Positions 1 through 13,778 of a stretch of 64,000 bases of DNA are shown piece after piece. This stretch comes from Tanytarsus gracilentus (Eukaryota > Arthropoda > Insecta > Diptera > Chironomidae). Numbering within the stretch: the first letter of the stretch is position 1; each line of letters starts with the position of its first letter. The stretch spans positions 310,001 through 374,000 of the forward strand of contig JAXRKN010000023.1 of assembly GCA_038502055.1 (NCBI GenBank), read 5' to 3'. A model generated the notes under the pieces. It saw only the letters and a list, made by a program, of their open reading frames with translations. It was not told where the DNA came from and searched no databases. A program made the position numbers and the translations under genes.

Positions 1-3000
1 TTAAGAATTCGAAAGGACAAGAATGTGAAAAACTTTTTATTTTCCCCAAGCTACTTTCATATAGTGTCAAGATTAAAGACAGCGAGAGAAGAAGTGCAAA
101 AACATTCATGTTACCAAAGATGAAATAAATATTAATTACAGAGAGAGTTAATTCTTGTTGGAACCAATAAAATAAAAATGTCAAAAAACAGTCAAGTAGG
201 TATTAAATAAAATAAAATCAGTAAACATTTTGACATTTTTATACATTTTGTTATAACTCTCATGAGAACTTTTAACTAAATTTTGGTATTTGCGTTATCG
301 CGACATATTTAACATATGCATGCAATACTTGAATGAATTTAATATTGGAATTTAAGATCCAAAATTTAGAGAAGTGGAGCGGTTTTAAAAAACATCAAAC
401 AAACAAACAAAAAAAATAGATTTTTGAACTAACGAAAACATTAGCATAAATCATCAAAGAGAAAAAAAAGTTCACACGCGTTTAATTTTTCATAGCGACA
501 CATTTTGCACATTAGCATGATCCATTCACATGCTATACTTATGAATTTTGGATTAGAATGATAGTAATTTCAATAAATGATGATGTTTTCCATACATTTT
601 CATGGCCCATCATAAATGTGGAGCGATGCCATATTGACTCTGTTAGTTTTTACTGACTTGTGAACAGTTAGAATAAAATTATACCCATGTGCAAGAGCAA
701 ATTATGATGATGATTATTACGTATGATTTTAATGAAAAGCTAAGTCAATCTCATTTGGTCAATGACAAACAGTTTTTGTTACTCTCTATCACTTCTAGCC
801 TTATGTTTGTATGTTTTAATAATTAATACCATCAAGTTTCATGACATTGTCACACGTAAAATTTTAACAGTCATGAATATTTTGATACCCTAAAGCGAGC
901 ACATAATTTTGTACATTGAATTGAGTTGAGTTATAGTTTCAATAGCATTTGAAATTATAATTATTTGTTTATTGCATTTTGTGTCGACTAAATAATTAAA
1001 ATATAGCTCGAAAAATCATCAAGCACATGTTTGTCATTTAGAAGCTAATGATGTGGAAAAAATTAATTCTGTAGGGAGTCAAATTTAATTAAACTTCGGA
1101 CTTGCGAATTTGAATTTTTTATTGCATCATAAAATTACAAGTTTAAAAACTCTAGATATATGTAAAAAAAATTTAAAAGATGTTAAATTATTCGTAAAAA
1201 TTCTCACCACAACTGATGACTGTCATTACTTCGAATCCATTAGCATGTTTCTATCTTAAATTTTTTTTCTTGTTGATGTCGCATGAAATTGTTTCACGTA
1301 GGAAAAATTAACGTTTAAACAAAGTGAGCTGGAAAATGAAAACGAAGGCTTATCATGCTGCACACAACAAATAATGTTTTTTTTTGCAATTGGGAGCGAA
1401 ATGAGAAGGAATGAACGAGGGAATTATTATGATTTACACTCGATTCACATTTCAATTTTCTTTTTCACTCTCTCGTGTGCTTGCACAATCAAACTACATC
1501 GAGAACATTGAACATTTTTCTTGCATTAATTTTAATCTTCCCTAATGGATTTTCAATGCACACACAACAGGCAATGGGCGCACGATAGAATGAAAAATAT
1601 GATGATAATGCGCTAAGAAAGAGCAAGCGACACATTCGAGTGGTGAAATATTTTTTCCTTAAAGAAAAAGTTTCTGAAAAGAATTTTTTGTACTCGATGT
1701 TCATTGAAGATGAAAAGGAAATTCTTCAAGTTGATCTTGGTTAAAAATAGCTGAAAGAATTTTTAATTTCTTTGACACTTTCGGAAACTCCCTGCACCAA
1801 AAACATTTTTCCCGAGTTTCATGTAGTTGTAAAAAGTTGAAAACTTATAGAAAGAAAACTGCTCGAATTAAAAAAAACTGCTTTAAAATTTTTGTTAATT
1901 TTTGGACTAATTTATTATCACTCAAAAGAACACCACTTCTGATAACTTCCCGCATGCCATTAAAAATTCCATTAAACCCAATTCTCTCACAATTTTGTCG
2001 AGAGTAATTTAATTTAATTATGTTCACAATGAATAACAATGAGTGATCACTCGAACGTGCCGTACCTGCAGATATGTTGTTTATTTGCAATTTTCATCTC
2101 CAACATCATCGTCTGCAACGTGCTTTTCACTGGGATGTTGATTGTGGTTTATTAAAAATTTATGCAATAAAAATTTCCTTTTGTTATGATTTTCCAGCAA
2201 TATTTTTCTGCACCTCAAATATGTTGTTTTTTTATTGGTGCATCAAAAAAGCTCAAAAGCATTTTTATGCTGTGATTCCAAGACAGACAATGATAAAGTC
2301 GTTTTGTGAGGTGCAATAATAAAAAAAACAGTCCAACCTCGTGACTGCAAGCCATAAAGTACAAATCATAAGAAAATGGCGCGCTATATGAAGTGATAAT
2401 GACATGCAGAGGCACATTATTTATTATTTTTGCCAGTGCAAGCCATATGAGTCTCAACCATTAATGGAAAATTCTTGTTCACGCATTTATAGCGCGCAAA
2501 ATGATTTCCTTTGTTGTTCGAACATTTTGCAATGTGCGCGCTCGATGACAAGAAAGAGAAAGTCATAAAAATGTGTGAAAATTCTTTATGTAAATTGAAC
2601 ATGCGACAAGAACTAAATTTCGATCGAGAAAGCTTTTCGATGATTTGCGTTGAACTTTGATGTGGGAAAAAGAGAAATGGAAATTGCGAATGCGTTGAAT
2701 TTAAGGGGGTGATTTTATGAGTTGGTTGAAGTCGTGTTTGAATTGTTTGTGGATGAATATTTTAAATTTATATTTTTTTAAAGTTTTTCATAAAAAAATT
2801 AAAGCCAAAAATTTTCCTATAAAAATTTAAAGCTTTTATATGCTGAATAATTAACTCAAAAGCTTTCACAATTTTAAAACATTAAAATAACATTCCAGCA
2901 ACATCTGATACTTGTGTGAAAATTAATCACCATTTTGAGTTGACATAACCACAAAAAAAACTTCCTCCACAATCACAATTTTCATTCTCACCCACTCAAC

Positions 3001-4576
3001 CCTCTTTTTCATATTTATTGCCTTGCAAATGTACACAGAGAAAACGTAAAATCTCGACATTCTCATCGATAATGAATGCAGTGAACAATGAACATTGCGA
3101 CAATAGCGACGAAACAATCACGTTTCAAATAAACTTCTCATCTGACCGCAAAAATATTTTCACCCTCTATGCGACACAAAATTTATTGCTGATATCCATT
3201 TTCTTCCAAGTCACATCATATTTCATATCGCTATCTCAAAAATAGAGGAAATAAAATTTATTTTGCTGAAAATTATTATGAAAGCTATCTCTTGATGCGG
3301 TCGAGTTTTCACATTCAATTTTATGTTGTTTCACACATAACATTTTGCTCACAGAGTATTATTGTTGACTGCCGATAAATATAAATAAATATCCTTAACT
3401 CTCAATAAATAGTAAGGCAACATGATAAATTCTGAATTGATTTGAAATTAAATTAAATCGAAGACTTTAAAATAATTGATTTGTAAATCAAACTTGTGCA
3501 ATTGCACTATTCAGACTTTAATTTTTTATGACGAAATAATTCAGTCATTGGTTTATTGACATGAACTTTTATTCCGCAAACATTAATTCATCAAAAATTT
3601 AAATTTTCATTACATTTATGGCATTTCAACATGAATAAAATTCATTTTTGTTGTCACGGAATTTGAAATTACTTAAAAGTTATTCAATTTCCAATTTTGC
3701 AGGTTCTAATCAAAAATCATTTGAAATTAATCAACGGAAAATAAATAAATTTAAAACATTATGTTTAAATATTTCAACTGTTAACTGTTTAATAAATTTT
3801 TAATGCACTCTGTAATCTGATTCCATTTCCGCCATATGTAAAGCGATTTTACAATAAATTTATCTCGATTTTTAACGCAATTTAATTTCTTATGGAAGTT
3901 TAAATTTCAACATTTTTTTCCTTAATTTTTAAGTGAACCTATAGTGAAATTGAATTTATTGGGAACAAGGGCTTTTAATTCTTTCAATGAAAATTATCAA
4001 TGATTAAAATTAACCACAGTACCTCGTTCAATATTTAGCGGTCTCTGTGGGCGCAACAGAGTTACAACTGCTGCAAGCGAGCATGATCGAGATGAGCTTA
4101 CGTACGCAAAAAGTAAGAAATGAATAAGGGACGTGATAAAATTTGTACTTCAATGCCACTGCCACTGGGTATGGCATTATTATTATGATGCCCTTCAGGA
4201 AATGAAAATGATCAAGCCAATGAAGAAGAAATTAACGTTTTTCAGTAAGTTGACATATTATAACTCTCTAATGCTGCCGCATATTGACATGTCCGATGAA
4301 AATACAGTATAAGCTTTAACTGCTTAGATAATTTCTTTAGAAAATTCACTTTTGACAGTCGAGACACCTCAGGAAACTATAACAAAAGTTTTTCGTAAGT
4401 AAATTTTTCCGTTTGCGTGATTAAATTTAGTGAAAAACTTACCTGTTAGAAAATCGAACGCAACACGCCATTTTTTAGTTCGGTGACTCTTTAAGTGATT
4501 GGCGGATTTACAAGAATTTTTATGTGATTATTGATTGTAAATTTGTCGAACAAAATCGAGATAAAATTTGGGGGGT
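1..4576. other. No gene identified
   Basis: AT-rich sequence with only short frames of 60-81 codons lacking family similarity or splice context. No repeats of note were seen by eye. Confidence 0.6.
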
Positions 4577-4641
4577 TAGGGTCAATTTGCCCATATTTTT
4601 GCCCATTTTTCCCTCATTTGACCATGGATAAAATGACCCTA
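4577..4641. repeat. 65-bp hairpin / mini inverted repeat
   Basis: TAGGGTCAATTTGCCCAT and the inverse of ATGGATAAAATGACCCTA agree at 14 of 18 positions, around a 29-bp loop. Probably a remnant of a MITE. Confidence 0.45.
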
Positions 4642-5030
4642 TATTTTTTTGCCCTTGCCCACAGATTTTGGATATCACAATTATTTTCCAATCGATCGTT
4701 CAATTTGTATACATACCAAAAATTTAAACATAAAATATATTTTTCTCATATTTTTTGCATAATTTTCATTACCAAAAGGTGTTTAAACCCTAAAATGATG
4801 AATTACACCGAAAATTTATTCATTACATTTTACACCTATCTTTAAATAAATAAGCTCACTAAGTTTCACATATTTGTGCCATAACAATTGAAAATTGGAA
4901 ACATTTTAGCAACTGGGAAAATACTTATGTACATAAATTACTGCTGTTACATTTATGAACACTGCATATTTGCAAAAACTGCTGAACGACTAAAATAAAA
5001 AATGCACATTCCTGCTTCGCAAAACTAAGA

Positions 5031-5252
5031 ATTGTCAAAGGTTGAATTTTTAAAGATTTCTTTAACCTGTAAAATGTCATAGAATTGTCAACAAAATATC
5101 TTAACTTTGAAATGTCATCAAAATGTCTTTGAAGAATTTTTAAAATTTGCATGTCAACAAATTGTCTGAGTTTTGTCAAAGGATTGTCTGTACTCTGTCA
5201 TAACCCACGAATTGTCAAAGATTTGTCCAAGAAATGTCACTGATATGCCATA
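5031..5252 (+). repeat. Degenerate 11-bp repeat (GTC every 11 bp)
   Basis: GTC recurs at 11-bp steps for most of the region, e.g. GTCAACAAATT, GTCTGAGTTTT, GTCAAAGGATT, GTCTGTACTCT, then GTCAAAGATTT, GTCCAAGAAAT, GTCACTGATAT. Older or more diverged than the other arrays. Element ends not identified. Confidence 0.75.
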
Positions 5253-8200
5253 ACTGTGCTAGTAGGGTCGTTCATATTTTCTTAAAAGTTTCACACCTCT
5301 TGATTCTTAAATAATTCATCAACCCTTCAAATAATAATGACCAAGAGTTGATATTCGACCATTACCCATGCAATTAATTTTCTCTGAAATCCTCACAAGA
5401 GAGCCATAAAGTCGACAAGTGACGACTAATTTTGGACTGAAATAAATCATGAATTGTTCAGCACGAGGATGCGGTCGAGTAAAAATTTAACATTGTTGAA
5501 GGTCTTCGTGTGACGTAATGAGCTTTAGAACACAGAAAGTTTAATGGGCTTTTAAGTTAGAATATGGCGAGAGCTTAACTTTAATGCGACCTCAAACTAC
5601 TAAGGTCACTCTCGAGGGATAACCTTTACGCAACTAAACATGTGCGTTTATGTGTTGAGAAATGACTGTGCTGATACGCTTTTATTCTTGTCGATAAATT
5701 ACAGAGAGAGGCTGGGTCCAGTCAATTCAATGGATATATTTAGCTAATGGAGTTTCACCTCCTTTTTTGCTACATAATTGCTATGGGATTATGGAAAGGA
5801 CTGGCATAGTGAGAAGGTGAGCAAGTGAATGGGTATTAAATACGTAGTCAAAGAGGTCAAGACGAGTAATTTGATAACATAATCATTTAACACGAAAGGT
5901 ATATGAGACCTTTAAGGACACTTTACTTTTTTTGAAGCCGACCAGAAGTGGCAATAGATAAAGTTTTTATTGTGAAAAGGATTAAAGTCGATGTGAAATA
6001 TTGATGAATCTTTTTTCGCTTCGTTTTTCACCCTTTTTTTAATTTATTGAATGAGAATTTGTGGAGATTCCTCTAACGGTGGGACAGTATAGAGGTTTTT
6101 GAGCAAAGAAATTTATAAGGAAAATTTTCTTAAGTTTTTTAATACATACATATAATTAGTAATTCAATAAATCTGTTTACGAATTTTATTCCATAATTCT
6201 AATTTTTTTAAACTTTTCAATTTATTTTCCCTAGTCAAATTAAAATCATGAAATCCAACCCACAAAAAACCTTTTTTGAGATCTTAATTAATTTTTTAAG
6301 AGCTTCTTAATGAATCTCTCGAAAAAAAATGATCTTCATTAATTTTGTGTGCCAATTATTTTCTCATTAATAACGTTAAGAAAAAGAAATTTGGGTTTTA
6401 TCGGAATTTTTTACTCTCTATAGAGCTTTTTTTGACACATAAAAAATCCTTTCTTTGTTGTGTCATGCTTAATTGAGCAATGAAAATCAATTGACCGTGA
6501 CGTTTTGTAAATTTACGCAATAAGGGATGCAAATTCATTGAGAATCTGTTTGATGCTAAGAACCATGAGCGAGAGGCAAAATAACACTGAAATGGTTTTG
6601 AAAAGTTGCATTTATACTGACACGGAGATTAATTTCTTATGCTTGACACTATTTTGTTTAAGTTTATGATTCCAGAATATTAAATTTCAAATCATCAACA
6701 AAATAAATAAAATATCAAAAATATTCATTAGTAATTTTCGATGTTCCTGCACTTCATCGTGTCACGTTTAACATAAGCATGACGTTTACAATTTTTATAT
6801 GAGCGGAAAACTCAATGAATTTTTACAATAAAAATGTATCAAATTTTCCGCATTTCGATGAACTAATTTAATTCACATTCCCAAACCTAATTCACCAAAT
6901 TTTGCCCCATGCACGGTGAAGAATAAGAAATTCCCGGAGGGACGGAACAAGTTCAATCTTAGTCATTTGATAATTCAAGAGGATTTTCGCCTTCTTGCTT
7001 TTTTCAATCACTTATTTTTTCGGATTTTGTGCGGGGATGCGACAGTTGATTTATGTGAGAGAAAATTGTTCAGATTGCGATGGTTTGTAATTTATTCTGG
7101 AAGTTATTGTCTCTGCACCAATTGAAGGGATACTTTTTTGCCTCATGACCATAAATTATCTCATCGCTTCTTGATTTATCATTTGCTAAATTGTTGATTG
7201 AGTTCGAGGGAAATGCCTTTCTCTTGATTATACAATCTAAAAATATTCTCGTAAAATTTTAATTTAAAATTTTTTTCTGATAAAAATTACAGTTATTAAC
7301 AAATTTTCCATCCACATATGTGTCTAATAAAGAAAAAGTACTTAAAGTCAAAATGAGGTAATAAAATATTTTTCCTCATATTAAGAATGAATGAAAAGAG
7401 CGCAATTCACTTGTGAAAGAAAAGCCTGTGAGTGTTTTTTCCATTCTCAATCAACTTCACTCGATGGCATTTCGTATGTAAATTTATGATAATTTTATTT
7501 TGAACGATAAGAATTCATTAAAAAAACTCTCAACAGCTCTTCTGAGATTTCTTTTCTTTTCTTCACTCAGCCACGCATCGTTTCTCTTCAGTCATCAACG
7601 AGCGAAGCTTACCTTTATGGTGGAAATATAAATTTTGACAATAATGGATTGAATTTATCATGTCGAACAATTTTACTCCATTGTCTGTGCGCATCTTGAA
7701 AATTTACGGGTGATTCTATAAATAAATTTTTGAAAAATAATATAAAAACATTTCCTCTCCATTTTCATTAAAAATATTTTATTTGTGTGAATATATTTTC
7801 CTTTAAATAATTGAAGTGAATGTAATTAAAAATTCAAATTAATATTTCGAGTTTAATTTTCCTGCGTGTCACATTTTGAGTATCAAATTTGAAAATTTTA
7901 AAGCAATTTCAAATAAAAAGAAAAAATTTTTAACATTACTGGAACTCCCCACATCTAAATATAAGCCATGTCTATAATTTATCAACTCCTTAAAAGTTCC
8001 TTTGGAAAATTGGTTGATTTAGTTTGTTTTTGTTGAACATGTTATAATGAATAAAGATTTCTTTTTAAATGAAATCTCAAAAAATACATCATTAAAATGT
8101 TTTAAACTTTTACAAAGAAAATTTAAATAAATTTTTTCACTTCTTTACGTCACTCCCCATGTCCACCCACAACTCTTACCTTTACACTTCAAAAAAAGAA

Positions 8201-8378
8201 GAAAATTTCCTTCACCTGACAGAGCTTGAAATTAATTTCCTTTCCTTCAAGCATGCCCCGGTTATCAGTCAATAGAATTTCATCCCTCTTTCACTTATCC
8301 TTTTTTAATTTCGGTTGCCATGCTAACAGGTCGTCGATACTTTTTTGCATTCTTTAATTAAAGTTCAAGTTTCTAGCC
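5253..8378. other. No gene identified
   Basis: AT-rich, no frame above 70 codons and no recognisable domain. Confidence 0.6.
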
Positions 8379-8609
8379 TTAAGAATAGTGATCCTAAATT
8401 CCCCGGGGTCAGGGATCTCCGAGGAACCCCGAAAAAAAAAATGCTACTGAAAAATAAAATTTTTTTACCTGTCTACGGTTTTTATATATTTTTCATATTT
8501 TTTCTTCTAAAATGTACTTTTCCTGATTTTCCGGCAAAAAAAGACTATTTTCGTCCCCGGGGACCTCCGTTTAAAAAGTCGGGGATCGGGGACGAGGATC
8601 CCTTCTTAA
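8379..8609. mobile_element. TTAA-flanked foldback element
   Basis: TTAAGAATAGTGATCC at the left and GGATCCCTTCTTAA at the right form an imperfect inverted repeat whose outermost bases are TTAA, the target used by piggyBac-type elements. Subterminal GC-rich blocks (CCCCGGGGTCAGGGATC; GTCCCCGGGGACC, GGGGATCGGGGAC) are inverted relative to each other around a T-rich centre. The 140-codon frame across it is incidental. Confidence 0.6.
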
Positions 8610-9175
8610 GAACGGTAAAAATCGTATCGATTTCATGTCTACCGAGTGCAATAAAAGGGAGGAAAGCTTCATTAATTTTTAATTGCTCATTAAATTATTC
8701 AATAAAATTATTTAAAAATTGTGTTGCTGTCGTAGCTGATAGGGATGATTTTTTTTTGATTGATTGATTTCTCCTTCTCGAGGGGGTTTAAAAAATTAAT
8801 TAAGAGAAACTTGCTCATTTAAAAATGCCAATTTATGGTTATACTGATTGTTGTATGTATCTCGTTATATAATATTTGATATAATTATTTTTTATTTGTT
8901 AAAAAATTTGGATATTAGTTTCATTATGAATTATCTGGTAATACGAGATATCGCGTTTTTGATATTTCTGAGATATTGTAAATAATTTTATTATATGAGA
9001 TAATTGAATTTTGTGAAATAAATTATAAACTAATTTTCTTTTTCCTTCTCGCTTCTTTCCATTTTATTTTTTTATTCTAAAAATATTTTTTTAATTATTA
9101 AATAAATTTTTTTTTTTTTTTGTTATGCATATCGTTATTCTATTTTTACAATAATCTCTTTTCTCTTTTCCCGTA

Positions 9176-9329
9176 ATCTGCATATTATTTGCATATTATC
9201 TGCAGATTATCTGCGTATTATCTGCAGATTTTGTTAACAGAAAATCAAAAAAATAATCCGTCAGATAATATGCAGATAATCTGCAGATTATCTGCGTATT
9301 ATCTGCAGATTAATCTGCAGATTATCTGG
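9176..9329. repeat. Inverted 11-bp minisatellite (ATTATCTGCAG)
   Basis: Two blocks, 9176-9228 and 9263-9329, of the 11-bp unit ATTATCTGCAG/ATTATCTGCGT, with the second block starting in inverse orientation (CAGATAATCTG), separated by about 35 bp. Almost every unit is itself palindromic around CTGCAG. Outer ends CCGTAATCTGC and TTATCTGGCGG are weakly inverse; no target duplication found. Confidence 0.85.
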
Positions 9330-10078
9330 CGGATGGCTGAACTACACTCCCAATTTATCATCTTCAACGCCTATTTACCAATTTGTGGCAATTTAGTTGC
9401 CATGGAGAAGAGACTTACGGACTTCATGCTCGCTCTCATTTTCGATGACGACTTCTTGCGTCTCCTTTTCGGCTGGAAAGTTGGTGTAAAGTGATTTTTA
9501 AGCTGTTTCTCTAAGAAATGACACAGATTTTGTTCATTCATCGCCAGCTTGCCTAATCTAATCTTATTACGACGTTGAATGCGTGACTCGTGCTCGGCTG
9601 TATGGAGAATGTCAACTGGAAGTGTGTCAAGTTGTCCGAGAAGTGTCTTTTATAGAGAAAAAATTAAAGATTTTAAATTTGAAGCAGGACGTAGAAAATT
9701 ATTAAAAGTGGATTAAATTATTCCTCCTATCGAAATGAATAATGATTACGTAATGACCATAAATTACAACACTTTTTTTAAAAGCTCAAATGTTCTTGCA
9801 ACTAATAATCATAAATCTATTTGTTGATGCAATGCAGCTTAATGACTTCAACATGACAATTTTTCCTTCATGCAGCACTTACCATAGCTCTATTGCTAAT
9901 CATACAAAAAGTTTCCACAATCGTGTGCTTCTTAATCGACTCATCAATCTTGAAAGTGTCTGTGAACAAGCTCTTGCACAAATGACGACTAATTGCATCA
10001 ATTTTTCTCATGAAAATGCTGTAGAATAAAAAAAGAGAGAATTATTTGGAGGATTATTTTGTGACAATTAAGGAATTC
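9330..10078. other. Intergenic sequence downstream of the coiled-coil gene
   Basis: The 9350-9490 stretch is less AT-rich and open, but matches nothing known. 9790-10029 contains a 79-codon plus-strand frame without recognisable features. It includes the 3' end region of the minus-strand coiled-coil gene. Confidence 0.45.
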
Positions 10079-13000
10079 TCACTTTTTAACGCATTTAATT
10101 AACGGCAGATTTGAGGTCTTTTCAACTTCCTTCATGAGATATTCAATTCGCTCCTTTATAAAGCTCACATTTTGTCGGATACGCGACATATTTTCTTGAT
10201 ATGATGAAATTATGACGGGAATCTAAAAAAGAAATTAAAAAATTTCCATTATCATTCATCGTCATGTGTCACGCGAGTGCTTCAAATTTTTTACCGTCTT
10301 CTCGAGAAGTTGCTGCTGAAAGAGTATTTCCGATGACCTCAACATAATCTCATTGTGTTTGCTTAAGATGCCGAGTACATTAGATTTAATGCTTCCAAGT
10401 GATGCCTTTAAAAGACTCACATTCGGCGTAATTTGTCTCATTCGATCAACTTTCGGCTCGATTACGGTCTCAAAAAATGCTTTGATTGCGTGGAGAGAGA
10501 TTTCCGAAACGCTTTTAGAGCGGATATGAATTTTCTTACTGTAGACAATTGACTTTTTTAGAAAATCAAGTTCGCCCGACTTGTTGCGATGAATCCAGTC
10601 GTTTGCAATGCGCCATAGGGGGTGCATTAGGAGGTAATAGTAGTTCTTGGCGTTTAGAATAAAAATTGATTGAATTAATTAAATTTAATAAGAAATTTTT
10701 AAATTTTGAAGGGTTAATTAACATTTTCTTGAATGATTTCTCGCCTTGAAAAATTTGCAAATAATCTCTATTCAACTGTCACGAGATTACTTTAGAGTTT
10801 AACGATACTCCAGTCATATTTCAAAATATAGTTAAAATTCACTCACTTGCATCATCATAATCATCTCCCATTTTCTTTCGTTCGCCATAAGTTTCTGCTT
10901 CAGCAAATCGAGTTCATCTTGAAGTTGAGTCAAATTGCATCTCATAAATATAGTTATCTCGTGAACGATATTAACATTTTCCAGCTTTTGTTTTGCTTTC
11001 GCAAAAGCTTCGTCTTGAAGTTGTTTGAATTGCGGTGAGCATGCCTAAAAAAATTTTAACAAATTTTGAGTTGAAATTTATTTATTAAACATCCAGGAAT
11101 ATCACTTAAAATTTTTTGTACTCTTTGACTTTTCTCTAATCAAAACTTACCTTAATAAATTTGTTAGTTTTCTTTATCATTTCACTCTCAATTTCCTGTG
11201 TTGCAAACAGTTTTACGAGATTTTCCTGCATAAAGTACAGGAAGAATTTTTTCCGCACCATTTCTCTAATCTCAATGATATTGGTTTTGACGCAAAACTT
11301 TTTTATACCCGGTCGATATCGAATTTCACTGATGTAGGATCCGTCCCACTCAGTGACTAGGCGATGACAAAAATTGCCAACTTTCTCTTCATCAAACGTT
11401 GTCGCATTAACTTGTAAACGTCTTCTGATGTTGCTTTGTGATCGCAAGAGACTCGTGTAGTTTTTGGAAATTTTCATTCCTTTCTCAGGATTGTGAATTT
11501 TCTCCAACAAAAAAGGATCAAAATATAATCCGCCTTTGAGATTATCATTCACCGAAAACTTCATGTTTTTTCTAACTTTTCTCTTTTGCTTCTTAAACGA
11601 AGGATCCTTCTGAATGTCGGGAGTCGACGATGGTAAATGAGAGGACATTGTCTCGATGGTGCTGTAGTCACGAAATGATTTTCTATCTGTAATCGACTTC
11701 ATCGTGACGACGCTTATTGGTGTTGCAGATTTCGCTCTCTCTTCATTTAATTTCTGATTCAATTTATCATTATATTGCTGCAGCTTCTCAAGGTACTGTT
11801 CGTGTAGAAATTCATTGTAGCGCTGTCTGTAATGGTTTAAATTTAAATTGATTTTTAGTTGAGCTACGTGACGAGATGTGTGATGAAGGTGAGATATAAG
11901 AAAATTAGAACAAAATTTTTAAAAATAGCCAAATATGATTTTAATATTGTAATTTCAAAAATCTTTAATGAGAGAAAGCTTTTTGAGCTTTTTAAATTTG
12001 AAAAAAGTTTCTAATGAAAGCGTCACCTCAGCGCTCTCGTCTTATAAAAAAAATCAAACCTGTAAGTGGATGAATAAATTTTCTCTTCTTTCTTTTCCTC
12101 GATGGCGGGCAATGGTGAAGATTCTTTACTTCCCCTATCGCAGTCATAGTCGTGTTTATTCTGTTGCTTCAACAATTCGGGTGAAAAGTAACCCTCATTA
12201 AATGCATACTTTTGCTTATTCCTCTCTGCACTATCCTTTCGATCAAACAACAATGCGTTGATACGCTTCAATCGATTTCCTTGCAAGAATTTTGTTCTTA
12301 TTCGTTCACTGCGTTTCTTTTTTTGCGTCATGATGGTTGGAATGCGAAAGTAAGGTGTACGAACGAGAAATAAGCCTTTAATATCTTCAATTACATCGTC
12401 AGAGTCGTCATCGGAGTCAGAGGGTATTTGTGGAATTTTCATATAATCCATTCGTGCTCGTTGAGCTTTTTTCCTATATATTGACCGAACTGTCATTTCT
12501 GCCTCTGCCCTACTAAACATACTCAGCGGAACGTGAAATTTGGTTTGATTTTTCATCGTCGGATCTGTCTCTGTTGTGTCAGATTTCGAAAATCCCCCAT
12601 AGAGATATCCTCCTAAGTGCTCGGCGCCAGGTAATTTTTCTCCCTCTTTACGTTGAAAAAATTTTCTCGGCACTTTTTTTACCTTCGGAAAAATTTCATT
12701 TGCTTCACGTTCTTGCTTGATTTGTTGATAGGAAACTTGTTGGAGGGCTTGAAAGCGTTTTTCACGTTCTGCATAAGCCCACTCGCGGAAGGATTTTGGC
12801 TCTTCGGGCGCAACTTTTGTTTCACCTTTTAGTGCGCTCATGATTGATATTTTACTCCTAACTGCTCCGAGTGAAAAAGTTCGCACTGATGATTTTTTCC
12901 TCGCAGTAGTTGACACAATCTCAACTTTAACCTCGGGTAATGAAGGTTTAATCTCTTCTGATGACGACGTTGAACTCACTTGCTTTCTTTTAGTCTTTAT

Positions 13001-13481
13001 TACATTGTCAACAATTTGGACTTTTGACACGCGTTGCTTTAAATCTTCCTTCAATGACTTCCTTACCGGCTTAGGAGATGATTTAAGCTGCATTTTGGTC
13101 AACGAATGTGACTGCGATAAATCTTCCGTAAACGAGACGAGAATTCGATTTGCGGTGCGCATCTTGAATAAAATTTGATTGGCAGATGGGCGCTGGATGT
13201 GAGCTTTCGATCGAGTCACTCCCGTTTTACGTCTACCGAGTCCACCCATGAAAGCGAGTTCATGTGGAGCCGGATTATAATCACGTTGATCGTATCGTTG
13301 GTCAGCGTAGGGCATTTTAGGTGAAATGTATTCTTTTGGCTCTAAAACACTCTGAAATTAAATTTTTAGTTCTATTAACTTAAAGAGTTATTTTAATATT
13401 TACCTTTATGGTCGATGTTAATCTACGCTGACGGCAATTAATTTCATTGCTCAATATGTTCATGTTTGCAGACGAATTCAT
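10079..13481 (-). CDS. Large coiled-coil protein of unknown function (6 exons, 912 aa)
   Basis: Exons (high to low): 13481-13404, 13351-12060, 11826-11151, 11044-10847, 10645-10295, 10222-10079, all with GT-AG borders and phases that sum to 913 codons including TGA. The start MNSSANMNIL is chosen because it is the first ATG of a short exon splicing in phase to the 430-codon exon; the in-frame ATG at 13315 is an alternative. Residues 1 to about 450 are basic, low in predicted order and rich in Ser/Lys, with an acidic run SDSDDDSDD. From about residue 450 (QRYNEFLHEQYLEKLQQYND) the protein is helical, with heptad-like coiled coil through the last three exons. There is no signal peptide or membrane segment. 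I do not recognise the family. The helical C-terminus resembles axonemal or ciliary coiled-coil proteins in style only, so that role is a guess. It lies 298 bp downstream of the FAAH2 homologue on the same strand. Confidence 0.8.
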
Positions 13482-13778
13482 TTTACTGTTAATTAAATGA
13501 TGATCTGAAATTTTAATAAAATATTTTGTTTGATCAATCGTTAAACAACAAATTAGCTGCTGCTAGGCCAACGGTTAAAAATGAGCAGTGCTATTTAAAT
13601 TTAAATATTCCGCAATATTAACTAAAACTCTATTAATTGGAATCGAGGAATTAAACTATTTCAATAGAAAATTCTATTAAATGCAAAAATCTGTCACCGT
13701 TTATTTGTAGAAAAATATTTTTAAGTACAACATCAACAAAAAGGTATAACAATGTAAATATGGAATGTGATAAATTCA

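Noticed and set aside
8345..8767. 140-codon frame on the plus strand
   Set aside because: Runs across the TTAA foldback element and AT-rich flanks; no recognisable domain.
9116..9330. CRISPR-like array
   Set aside because: Repeats are 11 bp, contiguous and palindromic without unique spacers, in a eukaryotic genome.
12840..13178. Plus-strand frame of 112 codons
   Set aside because: Shadow of the minus-strand coiled-coil gene exon 2.
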